NCBI GenBank assembly: GCA_045628865.1 | Contig: JAZQQB010000053.1 | Coordinates: 1-43,482, forward strand | Reading direction: 5' to 3' | DNA length: 43,482 nucleotides | From: JAZQQB01 sp045628865 | GTDB lineage: Bacteria > Bacillota > Clostridia > Lachnospirales > Lachnospiraceae | Shown: positions 25,082 through 32,788 of the stretch, in pieces | How positions within the stretch are numbered: the first letter of the stretch is position 1 | How the letters are laid out: each line of letters opens with the position of its first letter | Program-made: the position numbers and the translations under genes | The notes under the pieces: generated by a model | Seen by the model: only the letters and a program-made list of their open reading frames with translations | Told to the model about the DNA's origin: nothing | Database searches by the model: none

Positions 25082-25103
25082 GGCACCCATATATATGGGT
25101 GCC
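25082..25103. terminator. Perfect palindrome, probable terminator
   Basis: GGCACCC(ATATATAT)GGGTGCC forms a 22 bp perfect dyad followed by ATTTTAAAT. The T-run is weak, so it could be bidirectional or a binding site. Confidence 0.5.
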
Positions 25104-25146
25104 ATTTTAAATATTTAAGCAATGTAAGGAAAGAGGAAATTTATTT

Positions 25147-26283
25147 ATGATACATATATTTGGTGATTATACAGATGCCTACGTGTATACCTGCGAAAAT
25201 GAGGCATACGCATTGGATGAATATGCAAGAAAACAGATTCAGATGCTTTGCAATCATAAAAGCGCAAAAGGCAGTACCATCAGAGTTATGCCGGATGTTC
25301 ATCCAGGAAAAATCGGGACGATCGGATTGACAATGACGGTGGGAGAAACGCTTCTTCCTAATCTGGTGGGAGTGGATATTGGATGTGGTCTGACCATTGC
25401 AAAGATCAAGGCAAACCATGTGGAATTTCAAAAATTGGACAAAGTGATCAAAGAAAAAATTCCGGTTGGTGGAGCTATTCGAAAAACCGAACACAAATTT
25501 GCGAATAAAACAAACATTGAAAATATGCGTTGTGCAGAACATATCGATGGAGCCAAGGCAAGAAAAAGCATTGGTACCCTGGGGGGAGGCAATCATTTTA
25601 TTGAACTTGATCAGGGGGAAGATGGTAGTATCTATCTGGTGATCCATTCAGGAAGCAGACATTTGGGGATGGAAGTCACCGATCATTATCTTCGCGCTGG
25701 TCAGCTTACGCAACAGATGAAAAAGGAAGGCGGTCATGCGCCATACGATATGACCTGCTTATCAGGACAGCTGTTACAGGATTATCTGCATGATCTGGAA
25801 ATCATGCAGGAGTTTGCTGCCCTGAATCGTGAAGCTATGATCCAGGAAATAGCCAGTGGGATGAAGTGGAAGATCATAGAACAGTACACTTGTATCCACA
25901 ATTACGTAGATTTTTCAGAAAAGGTACCGATTCTTCGAAAGGGTGCTATTTCAGCAAAGGAAGGGGAAAAGGTTTTGATCCCTATGAACATGAAGGATGG
26001 GATTATATTAGGAACCGGACTTGGAAATCCAGACTGGAATCAGTCAGCACCCCATGGATCTGGCAGGGTGTATCGTAGATCAGAGGTAAAACAACATCAT
26101 ACGGTTTCAGAGTTTAAAAAGGAAATGGAAGGAATTCATTCCATCTGTGTGAATCAGGATACCTTGGATGAGTCGCCCTTTGCCTATCGAAGAATTGAGG
26201 ATATGTTACCGGTTATTAGTGAAACTGTTAAGGTAACGGAAATCATCCGTCCTATCTATAATTATAAGGCAGGCGGAAACTGA
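25147..26283 (+). CDS. rtcB: RtcB-family RNA ligase
   Basis: RtcB joins RNA 2',3'-cyclic phosphate (or 3'-phosphate) ends to 5'-OH ends using GTP and Mn2+. This 378-residue protein has the family motifs in order: MPDVHPGK, VGVDIGCG (metal-binding Asp and Cys), LGGGNHFIE, HSGSR, and APHGSGR with the histidine that is guanylylated. It belongs to the shorter bacterial group (E. coli 408 residues). The start is ATG 25147 after AAAGAGG. No RtcR or archease gene is near. Upstream are only remnants, and downstream a Cys-rich mini-ORF and a pentapeptide protein. Confidence 0.93.
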   Translation: MIHIFGDYTDAYVYTCENEAYALDEYARKQIQMLCNHKSAKGSTIRVMPDVHPGKIGTIGLTMTVGETLLPNLVGVDIGCGLTIAKIKANHVEFQKLDKVIKEKIPVGGAIRKTEHKFANKTNIENMRCAEHIDGAKARKSIGTLGGGNHFIELDQGEDGSIYLVIHSGSRHLGMEVTDHYLRAGQLTQQMKKEGGHAPYDMTCLSGQLLQDYLHDLEIMQEFAALNREAMIQEIASGMKWKIIEQYTCIHNYVDFSEKVPILRKGAISAKEGEKVLIPMNMKDGIILGTGLGNPDWNQSAPHGSGRVYRRSEVKQHHTVSEFKKEMEGIHSICVNQDTLDESPFAYRRIEDMLPVISETVKVTEIIRPIYNYKAGGN

Positions 26284-26294
26284 TATCATTGGTT

Positions 26295-26381
26295 ATGGAA
26301 ACGCACGTTTTTGATGAACATCTCATAAAATGTGCCCATTGTCATGTAAAGAATATGTGTAAGGATAAGGGAAAAGTATAG
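26295..26381 (+). CDS. Possible 28-residue Cys-rich mini-protein
   Basis: ATG 26295, 11 nt after the rtcB stop, encodes METHVFDEHLIKCAHCHVKN then MCKDKGKV. CAHC and a third Cys, with two His, could bind metal. The site upstream is weak. It could be a true small protein co-transcribed with rtcB or the C-terminal tail of a lost gene. Confidence 0.35.
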   Translation: METHVFDEHLIKCAHCHVKNMCKDKGKV

Positions 26382-26396
26382 AAGGGTGTTAAATCT

Positions 26397-26996
26397 ATGT
26401 TTATTGAAGATCTTAGAAACGCTGCCAGTAATGAAACTGAGATAAACGATGCGTTTTATGAAAACGAAATAGTAAATATGAATGTGGAAAAGGTTATTTT
26501 AGAAAATTCGACCTTATTAAAGTGCCAGTTTTTAGAAAGTGATCTGGAAGGCAGCGAGTTTATTGATGTTACCTTTGAATCCTGCAATTTCAGCAATTCC
26601 AAATTCAAAAAAACGTACTTTAAGAATTGTCATTTTGTGAACTGTAAAATGGATGGAATCAATTTAGGCACTGCATCCTTTAAAAACTGCAAGTTTGAAG
26701 AATGTAGTTTAGCGTATGCTAATCTTGTTTCAACCTTGTGGGAATACACTGAACTTCGTGATTGCGATTGCAAACAAAGCTTTTTTTCAGAAGCTACGTT
26801 AAAAAAACCGGTATTTAAAAATGTTAATTTTACCAGTGTGGATTTTTTCAAAACGAAGCTGAAGGGAATAGATCTGTCTGAATGTATCATAACCAATATC
26901 ATGGTATCTGATACTTTTTCGGAACTTGCAGGAGCGAAGGTTACCATGTATCAGGCAGCGGAATTGGCCACTTTGCTGAAGGTTTTGATCGTATAA
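26397..26996 (+). CDS. Pentapeptide-repeat protein
   Basis: A 199-residue pentapeptide-repeat protein. A(D/N)LXX-type quintets run from about 45 to 165 (SDLEGSEFIDVTFESCNFSN, SKFKKTYFKNCHFVNCKMDG), with Phe or Leu at every fifth position. This should form a right-handed quadrilateral beta-helix. Size is like the Qnr/MfpA group that mimics DNA and protects gyrase, but many such proteins have other roles. I cannot assign quinolone protection. Start ATG 26397 has AGAAGGGTG upstream. The gene is complete. Confidence 0.85.
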   Translation: MFIEDLRNAASNETEINDAFYENEIVNMNVEKVILENSTLLKCQFLESDLEGSEFIDVTFESCNFSNSKFKKTYFKNCHFVNCKMDGINLGTASFKNCKFEECSLAYANLVSTLWEYTELRDCDCKQSFFSEATLKKPVFKNVNFTSVDFFKTKLKGIDLSECIITNIMVSDTFSELAGAKVTMYQAAELATLLKVLIV

Positions 26997-27046
26997 AAGA
27001 TAAACACTTGAACCGGATTTTGCGGAGGAAAAATAACACGATTTGG

Positions 27047-27063
27047 ATTTCGCGAAGCGAAAT
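27047..27063 (+). promoter_or_regulatory. Start-site hairpin element, copy 6 (compensated)
   Basis: ATTTCGCGAAGCGAAAT keeps a perfect stem although the A-T pair of the consensus is changed to G-C on both arms. It is followed by GGAG (27064-27067) and ATG at 27074, 11 nt from the hairpin. Confidence 0.75.
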
Positions 27064-27073
27064 GGAGATAGGT

Positions 27074-27397
27074 ATGATAGAGAAAAAGGTAATAGGAAAT
27101 CAGTTACATATTGACAGATGGTTCTATTCTGGACCCCAATTAAATGCTGACAGTGAAGGTAATGTTAGTATTATAAAAAAAATGAGTGTCGGTCCTTGTG
27201 AATACTTTGAATGGGGAATTACCTTAGATGGTTTATATTATGAGAAATATGAATGGTGCGAAGATGATTGGTTTAAAGATTCTAGCTATGTTAAAATCAT
27301 TGAAAAAAATGAACTTGAAAAAGAGATTGATGAAATGAGAAGACTGATCAAAGGAACAAGCTTAGAATATTGGAATCGTATTTATGATGAATTGTAA
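27074..27397 (+). CDS. Hypothetical protein
   Basis: A 107-residue soluble protein, MIEKKVIGNQLHIDRWFYSG to IYDEL, with a beta-rich front (DGLYYEKYEWCEDDWFKDSS) and a helical, charged end. Translation is set by the start-site hairpin element and its GGAG; the frame is open upstream to 27008 through the element. No family recognised. An AACTGTTTT/AAAACAGTT stem follows the stop. Confidence 0.6.
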   Translation: MIEKKVIGNQLHIDRWFYSGPQLNADSEGNVSIIKKMSVGPCEYFEWGITLDGLYYEKYEWCEDDWFKDSSYVKIIEKNELEKEIDEMRRLIKGTSLEYWNRIYDEL

Positions 27398-27466
27398 CTG
27401 TTTTAACATAAATTGTATGGCTCAAAACAGTTACCAAAAATATTATATTAGGGAGGGTGGTTGTTT

Positions 27467-28087
27467 ATGTTAAAGGAAGTATTTGATACAAGCAAGTTAG
27501 AATGGATCAGGGAGCCGAAGAGTTACACAATTTTAAAAGACAGGATTGAAATTATCACGAACCCACATACCGATCTATGGCAGAGAACTTATTATCATTT
27601 TAGGAATGACAATGCACCGGTACTTCAGATGAAAATCAGTGAGAAGTTTTTTTCATTTGTAGTAAAAACGGAGTTTGAAAGTAAGCACCGTTTTGATCAG
27701 TGTGGTATTGTTATGTATCTTGATAGTGATAATTGGCTCAAAGCCTCTATTGAATATGAGAATGATGAGTTTCAGCATCTTGGTAGTGTTGTAACAAACC
27801 ACGGATATTCAGACTGGGCTACCACAGCCATTGATGCATCTAAAAAGTCTATGTGGTACAGATTCAGCAGACGCGAGGATGATTTTTGCCTCGAATGTTC
27901 AGAGGATGGAGTTTTCTTTTCCCAAATGAGAGTATGCCATATGTGGGATGCTACAGACAAGATCCAGTTTGGCATTTACGCGTGCAGTCCGGAGGATTCC
28001 AGCTTCAAAGCGACTTTTACAGAAATGGAGATCACGGAATGTAAGTGGCTGGCTCACGATGGACAAAAGCCTGATGAGGAATCATAA
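27467..28087 (+). CDS. DUF1349-family protein
   Basis: A 206-residue protein of DUF1349, a concanavalin A-like beta-sandwich group (YesU-like) of unknown substrate, probably carbohydrate-related. Typical segments are TYYHFRNDNAPVLQMKISEK, QCGIVMYLDSDNWLKASIEY and IQFGIYACSPEDSSFKATFT. GGGAGGG at 27451 favours ATG 27467 over TTG 27461. It has no signal peptide, so it is cytoplasmic. The gene is complete. Confidence 0.85.
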   Translation: MLKEVFDTSKLEWIREPKSYTILKDRIEIITNPHTDLWQRTYYHFRNDNAPVLQMKISEKFFSFVVKTEFESKHRFDQCGIVMYLDSDNWLKASIEYENDEFQHLGSVVTNHGYSDWATTAIDASKKSMWYRFSRREDDFCLECSEDGVFFSQMRVCHMWDATDKIQFGIYACSPEDSSFKATFTEMEITECKWLAHDGQKPDEES

Positions 28088-28121
28088 AGGTGGGGAAACA
28101 AGTAATGTAACTACTAAAAGT

Positions 28122-28229
28122 AGCCATAAATACTTTGCTGTTTATGGCATAAGATCATGAGAGGGGGAGTAAATCCCATTGCCGCAGGCGATTTTTAAAT
28201 GGATTTGCGTTTCGATATTATGAAGGTAC
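28122..28229. repeat. 105-108 bp structured repeat, copy 1
   Basis: It opens with a CCATAAA/TTTATGG hairpin. A nested structure follows: AAATCC pairs with GGATTT, enclosing ATTGCC/GGCGAT. It ends TTTGCGTTTCGATATTATGA and AGGTAC. The second copy lies at 32675-32779. Both end at or just inside the start of a gene, and their arms vary while keeping the pairing. Here the last bases include the phosphotransferase start. Confidence 0.7.
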
Positions 28230-29206
28230 TGGATAATTACGAAGTATGGATAAAGCAGTGTGGTCTAGGAGAAGTGATAGAACCGCCGACCCCTGTTTCT
28301 GGTGGGTTTTTACATCGTATGTATAAGATGGTCACTGATCAAGGCTGTTTTGCACTGAAGCATTTAAACAGTGAGATCATGCGTAGACCTGATGCCAAAG
28401 ATAATTTTGCCAGAGCCGAAAAAATAGAAAGAATTTTGGAGGAAAATAAGATTCCCATTGTACCAGCAATGGTGATTGATCAAAAGAAGTTGCAACAGGT
28501 TGGAGATGATTTTTTCTATATTTTCAAATGGCAGGAAGGTGCTATTACGGACTGGAATCATATTTTAGAGAAACAGTGCTTTTTGGCTGGCAATATTTTG
28601 GGAAAAATGCATTGTATTCAGCCACAAAAGATTGCACATAGGGAACCGGAAATTTGTGAGATCGATTGGAAGCAGTACATAGAAGAAGCAAAAGAAAGTG
28701 AGATCGCAGGAGTTTTACAAGAGGCAGAAGACCTTTTATATTATGCGCAGAATGAGGTAAATAAGGCGCGAAAAAACCTTCCGGATCTGTTGTGTATTTC
28801 GGATGAAGATATGGACCCTAAAAATGTTATGTGGTGCGATGGAAAGCCTAAGGTGATCGACTTGGAATGCTTAGATTATGGGAACCCGGTATCCCATGTA
28901 CTGCAATTATCTTTGCAGTGGTCTGGAATTACAACCTGTGAAATAAAAGTGGAGAATATCAAAGCTTTTTTTGAGGGATATTTGCAGGCATATGATAATG
29001 GATTCAGGGGATATGCAGAGGTTTTTGGATTGGCTTATACCTGGATTGAATGGCTGGAATACAATGTGAAAAGAGCACTTGGAAACTGTATGGATGAGGA
29101 CGAGAGAAATATGGGAATTTCACAGGTAAAGGCCACGATTGAGAGGATTCGGTACATAAATGAAAATGAAAGTCTTATTAGGTCTGTGCTTGAAAGGGTG
29201 GAATAA
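28220..29206 (+). CDS. APH/choline-kinase-like phosphotransferase
   Basis: A 328-residue aminoglycoside phosphotransferase-fold protein, expected to phosphorylate a small hydroxylated substrate with ATP. CFALKHLN gives the ATP-binding Lys, and a spaced LLCISDEDMDPKNVMWCDGK corresponds to the Brenner motif HxDxxxxN, here with Asp in place of His. KVIDLECLDYGNP holds the metal-binding Asp. The loss of the His may change activity. ATG 28220 is chosen over ATG 28199: MKVLDNYEVW is repeated as MKILNNYEYF at 29949, and 28199-28219 belongs to the repeat. The substrate is unknown and no resistance claim is made. Confidence 0.75.
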   Translation: MKVLDNYEVWIKQCGLGEVIEPPTPVSGGFLHRMYKMVTDQGCFALKHLNSEIMRRPDAKDNFARAEKIERILEENKIPIVPAMVIDQKKLQQVGDDFFYIFKWQEGAITDWNHILEKQCFLAGNILGKMHCIQPQKIAHREPEICEIDWKQYIEEAKESEIAGVLQEAEDLLYYAQNEVNKARKNLPDLLCISDEDMDPKNVMWCDGKPKVIDLECLDYGNPVSHVLQLSLQWSGITTCEIKVENIKAFFEGYLQAYDNGFRGYAEVFGLAYTWIEWLEYNVKRALGNCMDEDERNMGISQVKATIERIRYINENESLIRSVLERVE

Positions 29207-29307
29207 AAATATAAAACTGAAGAATGCAGGAGGCGTTCGTGAAAATGAATAAGTTCTTGAAGATTATAGAAAGTTACACAACTGAATGATAGCTGAGGGG
29301 AAGCAAT

Positions 29308-29913
29308 ATGAAAAATCTAGTTGTATACGTACATGGGCAAGGAGGAAATGCTAAAGAAGCAAAACACTATTGTCCATTGTTTCAAAATAGTGAGGTGATC
29401 GGTTTTGATTATCAATCAGAAGTACCGTGGGATGCAAAAGAGGAGTTTTCACAATTTTTTGATAAAATATGTTGTGACTATCAGTCAGTGACGATTGTTG
29501 CAAACAGCATAGGGGCATTTTTTGTTATGAATGCTTTGGCAGACAGGAAGATTGATCGAGTATTTTTTATCTCACCGATTGTAAATATGTCAAAGTTGAT
29601 CGAAGATATGATGGAATGGGCTGGCGTTTTGGAGGATGAGTTACGAAATAAAGGAATCATAGAAACCTCTTTTGGACAGACATTATCCTGGGAATATTTA
29701 ACTTATGTTAGGAATAATCCTATTGAGTGGAGAATTCCAACGCATATTCTGTATGGTGATAAAGACCATCTTACTCCTTTGGAAGTGATTTCGGCATTTG
29801 CAGAGCAAAATGGTGCATCGCTTGAAATAATGAGCGGTGGAGAACATTGGTTTCATACAGAGGAGCAGATGAAGTATTTAGATGATTGGATCAAATCCTA
29901 TGCAAATGATTGA
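29308..29913 (+). CDS. Alpha/beta hydrolase
   Basis: A 201-residue compact alpha/beta hydrolase. VYVHGQGGNAKEA is the oxyanion strand, VANSIGAFFVM carries the nucleophile Ser in N-S-x-G, THILYGDKDHLTPLEVI gives the acid Asp, and SGGEHWFHTEEQMKYLDDWI the catalytic His. The short length with no lid resembles a small esterase or serine-peptidase-like family. ATG 29308 follows GAGGGGAAGC. The gene is complete; substrate unknown. Confidence 0.85.
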   Translation: MKNLVVYVHGQGGNAKEAKHYCPLFQNSEVIGFDYQSEVPWDAKEEFSQFFDKICCDYQSVTIVANSIGAFFVMNALADRKIDRVFFISPIVNMSKLIEDMMEWAGVLEDELRNKGIIETSFGQTLSWEYLTYVRNNPIEWRIPTHILYGDKDHLTPLEVISAFAEQNGASLEIMSGGEHWFHTEEQMKYLDDWIKSYAND

Positions 29914-29945
29914 GAAATATAGGATTGCGTATTTTTGCTTCGTAA

Positions 29946-29990
29946 TTATGAAGATACTGAATAATTACGAATATTTTCAAAAACAGTGGA
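29946..29990 (+). repeat. Duplicated 5' end of the phosphotransferase gene
   Basis: ATTATGAAGATACTGAATAA and TTACGAATATTTTCAAAAACAGTG match the first 42 nt of the gene at 28220 with about eight changes; the encoded residues are MKILNNYEYFQKQWSR and then a stop. It lies 10 nt upstream of the GNAT at 30001, so a phosphotransferase 5' end was left behind by a duplication or deletion. Confidence 0.6.
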
Positions 29991-30000
29991 GTAGATAAAA

Positions 30001-30477
30001 ATGGAAATCAGAGAAATTACTGCTGAAGCAGACGAGAAATTAGCAGAAATAATCAGATATAATTTTAGAAAGCATAAGCTAGACATTCCTGGAACTGTAT
30101 ATTTTGATCCGGAGCTAGATTGCCTGAGTGAATTCTACTTAGGAAAACCTGATAAGAGAAAGTATTTTGTTTTGTGGGACGAGAATCAGGTTTGTGGTGG
30201 AATTGGATTTGCCGAGTATGACAGATTTGAGGAATGCGTTGAAATACAAAAGCTTTATCTTGCTGAGGACAAAAAGGGATGCGGACTTGGGAAAAGGTTA
30301 ATGCAGCATGCGGAGGCGGAAGCAAGAAAGCTGGGATATAAAAGGGCTTATATTGAAACCCATACAAATCTGGAAGTAGCTTTGCAGATGTACTATCGGT
30401 ATGGATATGAACAGATAGAAAGACCTGATACAGTGGCACATGGAGCAATGAATCGTTTTTTGATGAAAACATTATGA
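30001..30477 (+). CDS. GNAT N-acetyltransferase
   Basis: A 158-residue GNAT starting MEIREITAEADEKLAEIIRY. CVEIQKLYLAEDKKGCGLGK is the beta4 strand and loop (GCGLGKRLM), and YIETHTNLEVALQMYYRYGY the C-terminal segment. RYNFRKHKLDIPGTVYFDPE is a conserved substrate-side region of one Clostridia group. No ribosome binding site beyond GTGGAG is visible, so translation may rely on the stub upstream. The gene is complete. Confidence 0.85.
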   Translation: MEIREITAEADEKLAEIIRYNFRKHKLDIPGTVYFDPELDCLSEFYLGKPDKRKYFVLWDENQVCGGIGFAEYDRFEECVEIQKLYLAEDKKGCGLGKRLMQHAEAEARKLGYKRAYIETHTNLEVALQMYYRYGYEQIERPDTVAHGAMNRFLMKTL

Positions 30478-30499
30478 TTTTTTGTAGGGAGGGTATTTT

Positions 30500-31498
30500 A
30501 TGGGACAAATGATGATGAGCAAAACATTAAAAGAATTATTGGAAGATTCAATGATAAAAGAAATAGCACCTAACGCGATCAGTAAGTGGGATTTATCCAA
30601 AGAAGAGTTTTATGACTGGACATTGCAGGAAATCGCGGACAAAATGGGTTGGAAAAGTTTGAAAAACGGGTTTGAGAGTCTTTTTCAAAATGCAGAATCG
30701 GGTAATTATTATTTTGCTTTATATTCCGAAGAAGAGTGCAAAAAATGTTCGGAAAAGGACAAAACAAACATCGTATTTTTCCCTGCTAAAGATCCTTTGG
30801 CAAATGAAAAACCGTTTATTCTTTTGATACCGGGGGGTGGCTTCGTCAATGTTTGGAATTTGACAGAAGGCTGGCCGGTAGCTAAAGATTTTAACGATTT
30901 AGGATATCATGTGTTTATCCTTACATATCAGGTAGGGGTAGATGGTACAGCGGTTAAGGCGATGGATGATATAAATCAGGCTTTAAATATCATTGTTTCG
31001 CATCAAAAAGAGTTTCATGTGAATGGGGAAGAATATATTACCTGTGGTTTTTCAGCAGGCGGTTACATCACATGCCTTTGGAATACTGAAAAAGGCTATA
31101 GAGCATTTGGAAAGAGCAAACCACAGGGTTGTTTCCCTATCTATCCAGTGACATCCTATAAACTGATGGATGAGGAGGAATGGGATGAAGGTGAGGACAA
31201 AGACGAATTTGCGCGTTTTGGACTAGGTGTTACTATGCAGGAAGCGTGTAATAGCTGTTTTGAAATTCCTGACCATGTTGACGGCTTTCCAAAAACTGCG
31301 CTTTTTCTTGCCGCAGAGGATGATGTAGTGAATCCAAAACATTCGAAGCTTTTGGCGAAATCCCTTGAGAATGCAGGAATTCCATGCAGACTTGAAATAG
31401 GACCTACAGGCGGTCATGGATTTGGAAACGGCATGGGAATGTGCATGGAGGGCTGGCCAAAAAGAGCAATCGAATGGTTTGAACGTGGGACTAGGTAG
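30500..31498 (+). CDS. Alpha/beta hydrolase (esterase/acetyl xylan esterase-like)
   Basis: A 332-residue hydrolase with no signal peptide. ILLIPGGGFVNVWNLTEGWP has the HGGG-like oxyanion motif (PGGG), ITCGFSAGGYITCL the GxSxG nucleophile elbow, ALFLAAEDDVVNPKHSK the acid, and GPTGGHGFGNGMG the His. These match the BD-FAE/pectin acetylesterase-like group of esterases. The start is fixed by GTAGGGAGGG at 30486. The gene is complete. Deacetylation of a sugar is plausible but inferred. Confidence 0.85.
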   Translation: MGQMMMSKTLKELLEDSMIKEIAPNAISKWDLSKEEFYDWTLQEIADKMGWKSLKNGFESLFQNAESGNYYFALYSEEECKKCSEKDKTNIVFFPAKDPLANEKPFILLIPGGGFVNVWNLTEGWPVAKDFNDLGYHVFILTYQVGVDGTAVKAMDDINQALNIIVSHQKEFHVNGEEYITCGFSAGGYITCLWNTEKGYRAFGKSKPQGCFPIYPVTSYKLMDEEEWDEGEDKDEFARFGLGVTMQEACNSCFEIPDHVDGFPKTALFLAAEDDVVNPKHSKLLAKSLENAGIPCRLEIGPTGGHGFGNGMGMCMEGWPKRAIEWFERGTR

Positions 31499-31501
31499 TT
31501 A

Positions 31502-31606
31502 ATGAGTAAAGTAAAAGTAACAGTATTAAGCAGTAAATGTCGAGGCGGATATTGTAAAGTCGGGGATGAATTTATAGTTGAAGTTCATGCAGAGGTAATA
31601 GATTAA
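31502..31606 (+). pseudogene. TIGR04076-like 5' fragment
   Basis: ATG 31502 encodes MSKVKVTVLSSKCRGGYCKV and GDEFIVEVHAEVID before a stop. This is similar to the first 30 residues of TIGR04076 proteins. The body is missing. The following 31607-31846 holds only short in-frame remnants, for example GMVADIFSLDEDEVSV. Confidence 0.45.
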
Positions 31607-31846
31607 ATCTGGCTATGATATTTTTTTACTTGATACTCTTCAAAAACAGGAAATATCAGGCTGTAAGAAAGTAATTTAAGGGATGGTAGCAGATATTTTT
31701 AGTTTGGATGAAGACGAAGTATCTGTTTAATTTGACATGGATCAAAGGAAATACAGATCATTTTGGGAAATAGAAGAAATGATAAGTAGGGAGCAGTCCT
31801 AAAATTGGAAAATAATGTTTTATGAGGATAAAATAGGTCACTTAGG

Positions 31847-31862
31847 ATTTTACAAGTGAAAT
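31847..31862 (+). promoter_or_regulatory. Start-site hairpin element, copy 7 (degenerate)
   Basis: ATTTTACAAGTGAAAT has one G-T wobble. GGAG is replaced, and the next start (31887) is 25 nt away with its own AGGAG site. The left flank AATAGGTCACTTAGG parallels the rlmH copy. Confidence 0.55.
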
Positions 31863-31886
31863 ATACATTTAATAACAGGAGATAAA

Positions 31887-32128
31887 ATGGACAAGCATGA
31901 TATCAAGCTAAATATTCATTTTTCCATTCCAGATGAACTCTGGGATAAAGTGATGTAGGTTTTTTGGGTTCTATGCCATATTGGAATCCAGAAGCCAGAA
32001 AAAGTGATGCGTTTTTGTTATGGTATGATGAGGATGAATGCGTTGAGTTATATTATTCAGTTGAACCAAGCGATGTAAAAATTGTAGGACTGATGGAAAA
32101 TGAGTCATGGAAAAAAGGGGATATGTAT
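31887..32128 (+). pseudogene. Frameshifted N-terminal part of a hypothetical protein
   Basis: MDKHDIKLNIHFSIPDELWD and KVM end at TAG 31956. The next frame continues GFLGSMPYWNPEARKSDAFL and DEDECVELYYSVEPSDVKIV to LMENESWKKG, with the break in or next to a T6 run (31961-31966). The sense then passes directly into the DUF1801 gene, so the C-terminus of this gene is missing. Confidence 0.5.
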
Positions 32129-32458
32129 ATGAATGAACAGGTTAAAGAATATCTTCACGGATACACAGAGGATATCAAAAAGATGTTTTGCGATATTCGT
32201 CATTTGATCATGCAAATGCAGCCTATGCCACAGGAAAAACTATGGGCGAAGCTGCCTAGTTTCTACGTTGGTGAGTCTTTTGTGCGATTGATCCCATTTA
32301 AGGATCATATCAATATTGAAGCCAAGGCTATTGTGCAGTATCAGGATGCTTTAGCGGATTATAAGATTACGCCAAAAGGAATGCTGCAGATCTATTTGAA
32401 GGATCCGATACCTTTTGATGTATTGGGCGGTGTATTTAGGGATACTCTTTTTTCGTAA
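32129..32458 (+). CDS. DUF1801-family protein
   Basis: A 109-residue protein of the DUF1801 (YdhG/YjbR-like) fold: MNEQVKEYLHGYTEDIKKMF, KLWAKLPSFYVGESFVRLIP and FKDHINIEAKAIVQYQDALA, then KGMLQIYLKDPIPFDV. Function is unknown for the family. AAAAGGGG at 32113 with 8 nt spacing supports ATG 32129, although the frame is open upstream into the previous gene, creating a fused 164-codon ORF. The end GGVFRDTLFS departs from family pattern and may be frameshifted. Confidence 0.75.
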   Translation: MNEQVKEYLHGYTEDIKKMFCDIRHLIMQMQPMPQEKLWAKLPSFYVGESFVRLIPFKDHINIEAKAIVQYQDALADYKITPKGMLQIYLKDPIPFDVLGGVFRDTLFS

Positions 32459-32595
32459 AGAGTAAATTGAGAAAGAGTATGTGATATGATTGTTGATTTG
32501 GTCTGTGATACAAAAGGCAAGGATTTTTAAGGTTAAGACGTGGGAGATTTTAAGGGCAGCAGTCCTAGAAAATGAAATGGAAACGAATGAATATG

Positions 32596-32639
32596 AAACT
32601 GATTAGATTCAGAAGTAGTTGGATATAATCAGTTTTTTT
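32596..32639 (+). terminator. Rho-independent terminator
   Basis: AAACTGATTA pairs with TAATCAGTTT and runs on into TTTT. The region 32459-32595 upstream shows no gene that I can support. Confidence 0.7.
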
Positions 32640-32674
32640 GATATGATAAAGAAGTACGGTATCTTTTCAGAAGC

Positions 32675-32779
32675 AGCCATAAACACTTGCTGTTTATGGC
32701 GTAAGAACATGATTCAAAGAGCAAATCCCATCGCCAAAGGCGATATGTAATGGATTTGCGTTTCGTTATATGAGGGTAC
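32675..32779. repeat. 105-108 bp structured repeat, copy 2
   Basis: Same architecture as 28122-28229: CCATAAA/TTTATGG hairpin, then GCAAATCC pairing with GGATTTGC and enclosing ATCGCC/GGCGAT, then GTTTCGTTATATGAGGGTAC. It is preceded by GTATCTTTTCAGAAGCAGCC, related to the TGTATCTATTCAGA repeats. It ends 9 nt before ATG 32789, and its GAGGG can act as ribosome binding site. Confidence 0.7.
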
Positions 32780-32788
32780 GGAATATTT

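Noticed and set aside
25141..25647. Minus-strand 168-codon ORF
   Set aside because: Antisense of rtcB, which carries all family motifs.
7185..27063. Integron attC sites
   Set aside because: The hairpins lack GTTRRRY core sites and the paired R/L box structure, and no integron integrase is visible; the cassette likeness is only in layout.
30065..30508. Minus-strand 147-codon ORF
   Set aside because: Antisense of a complete GNAT gene.
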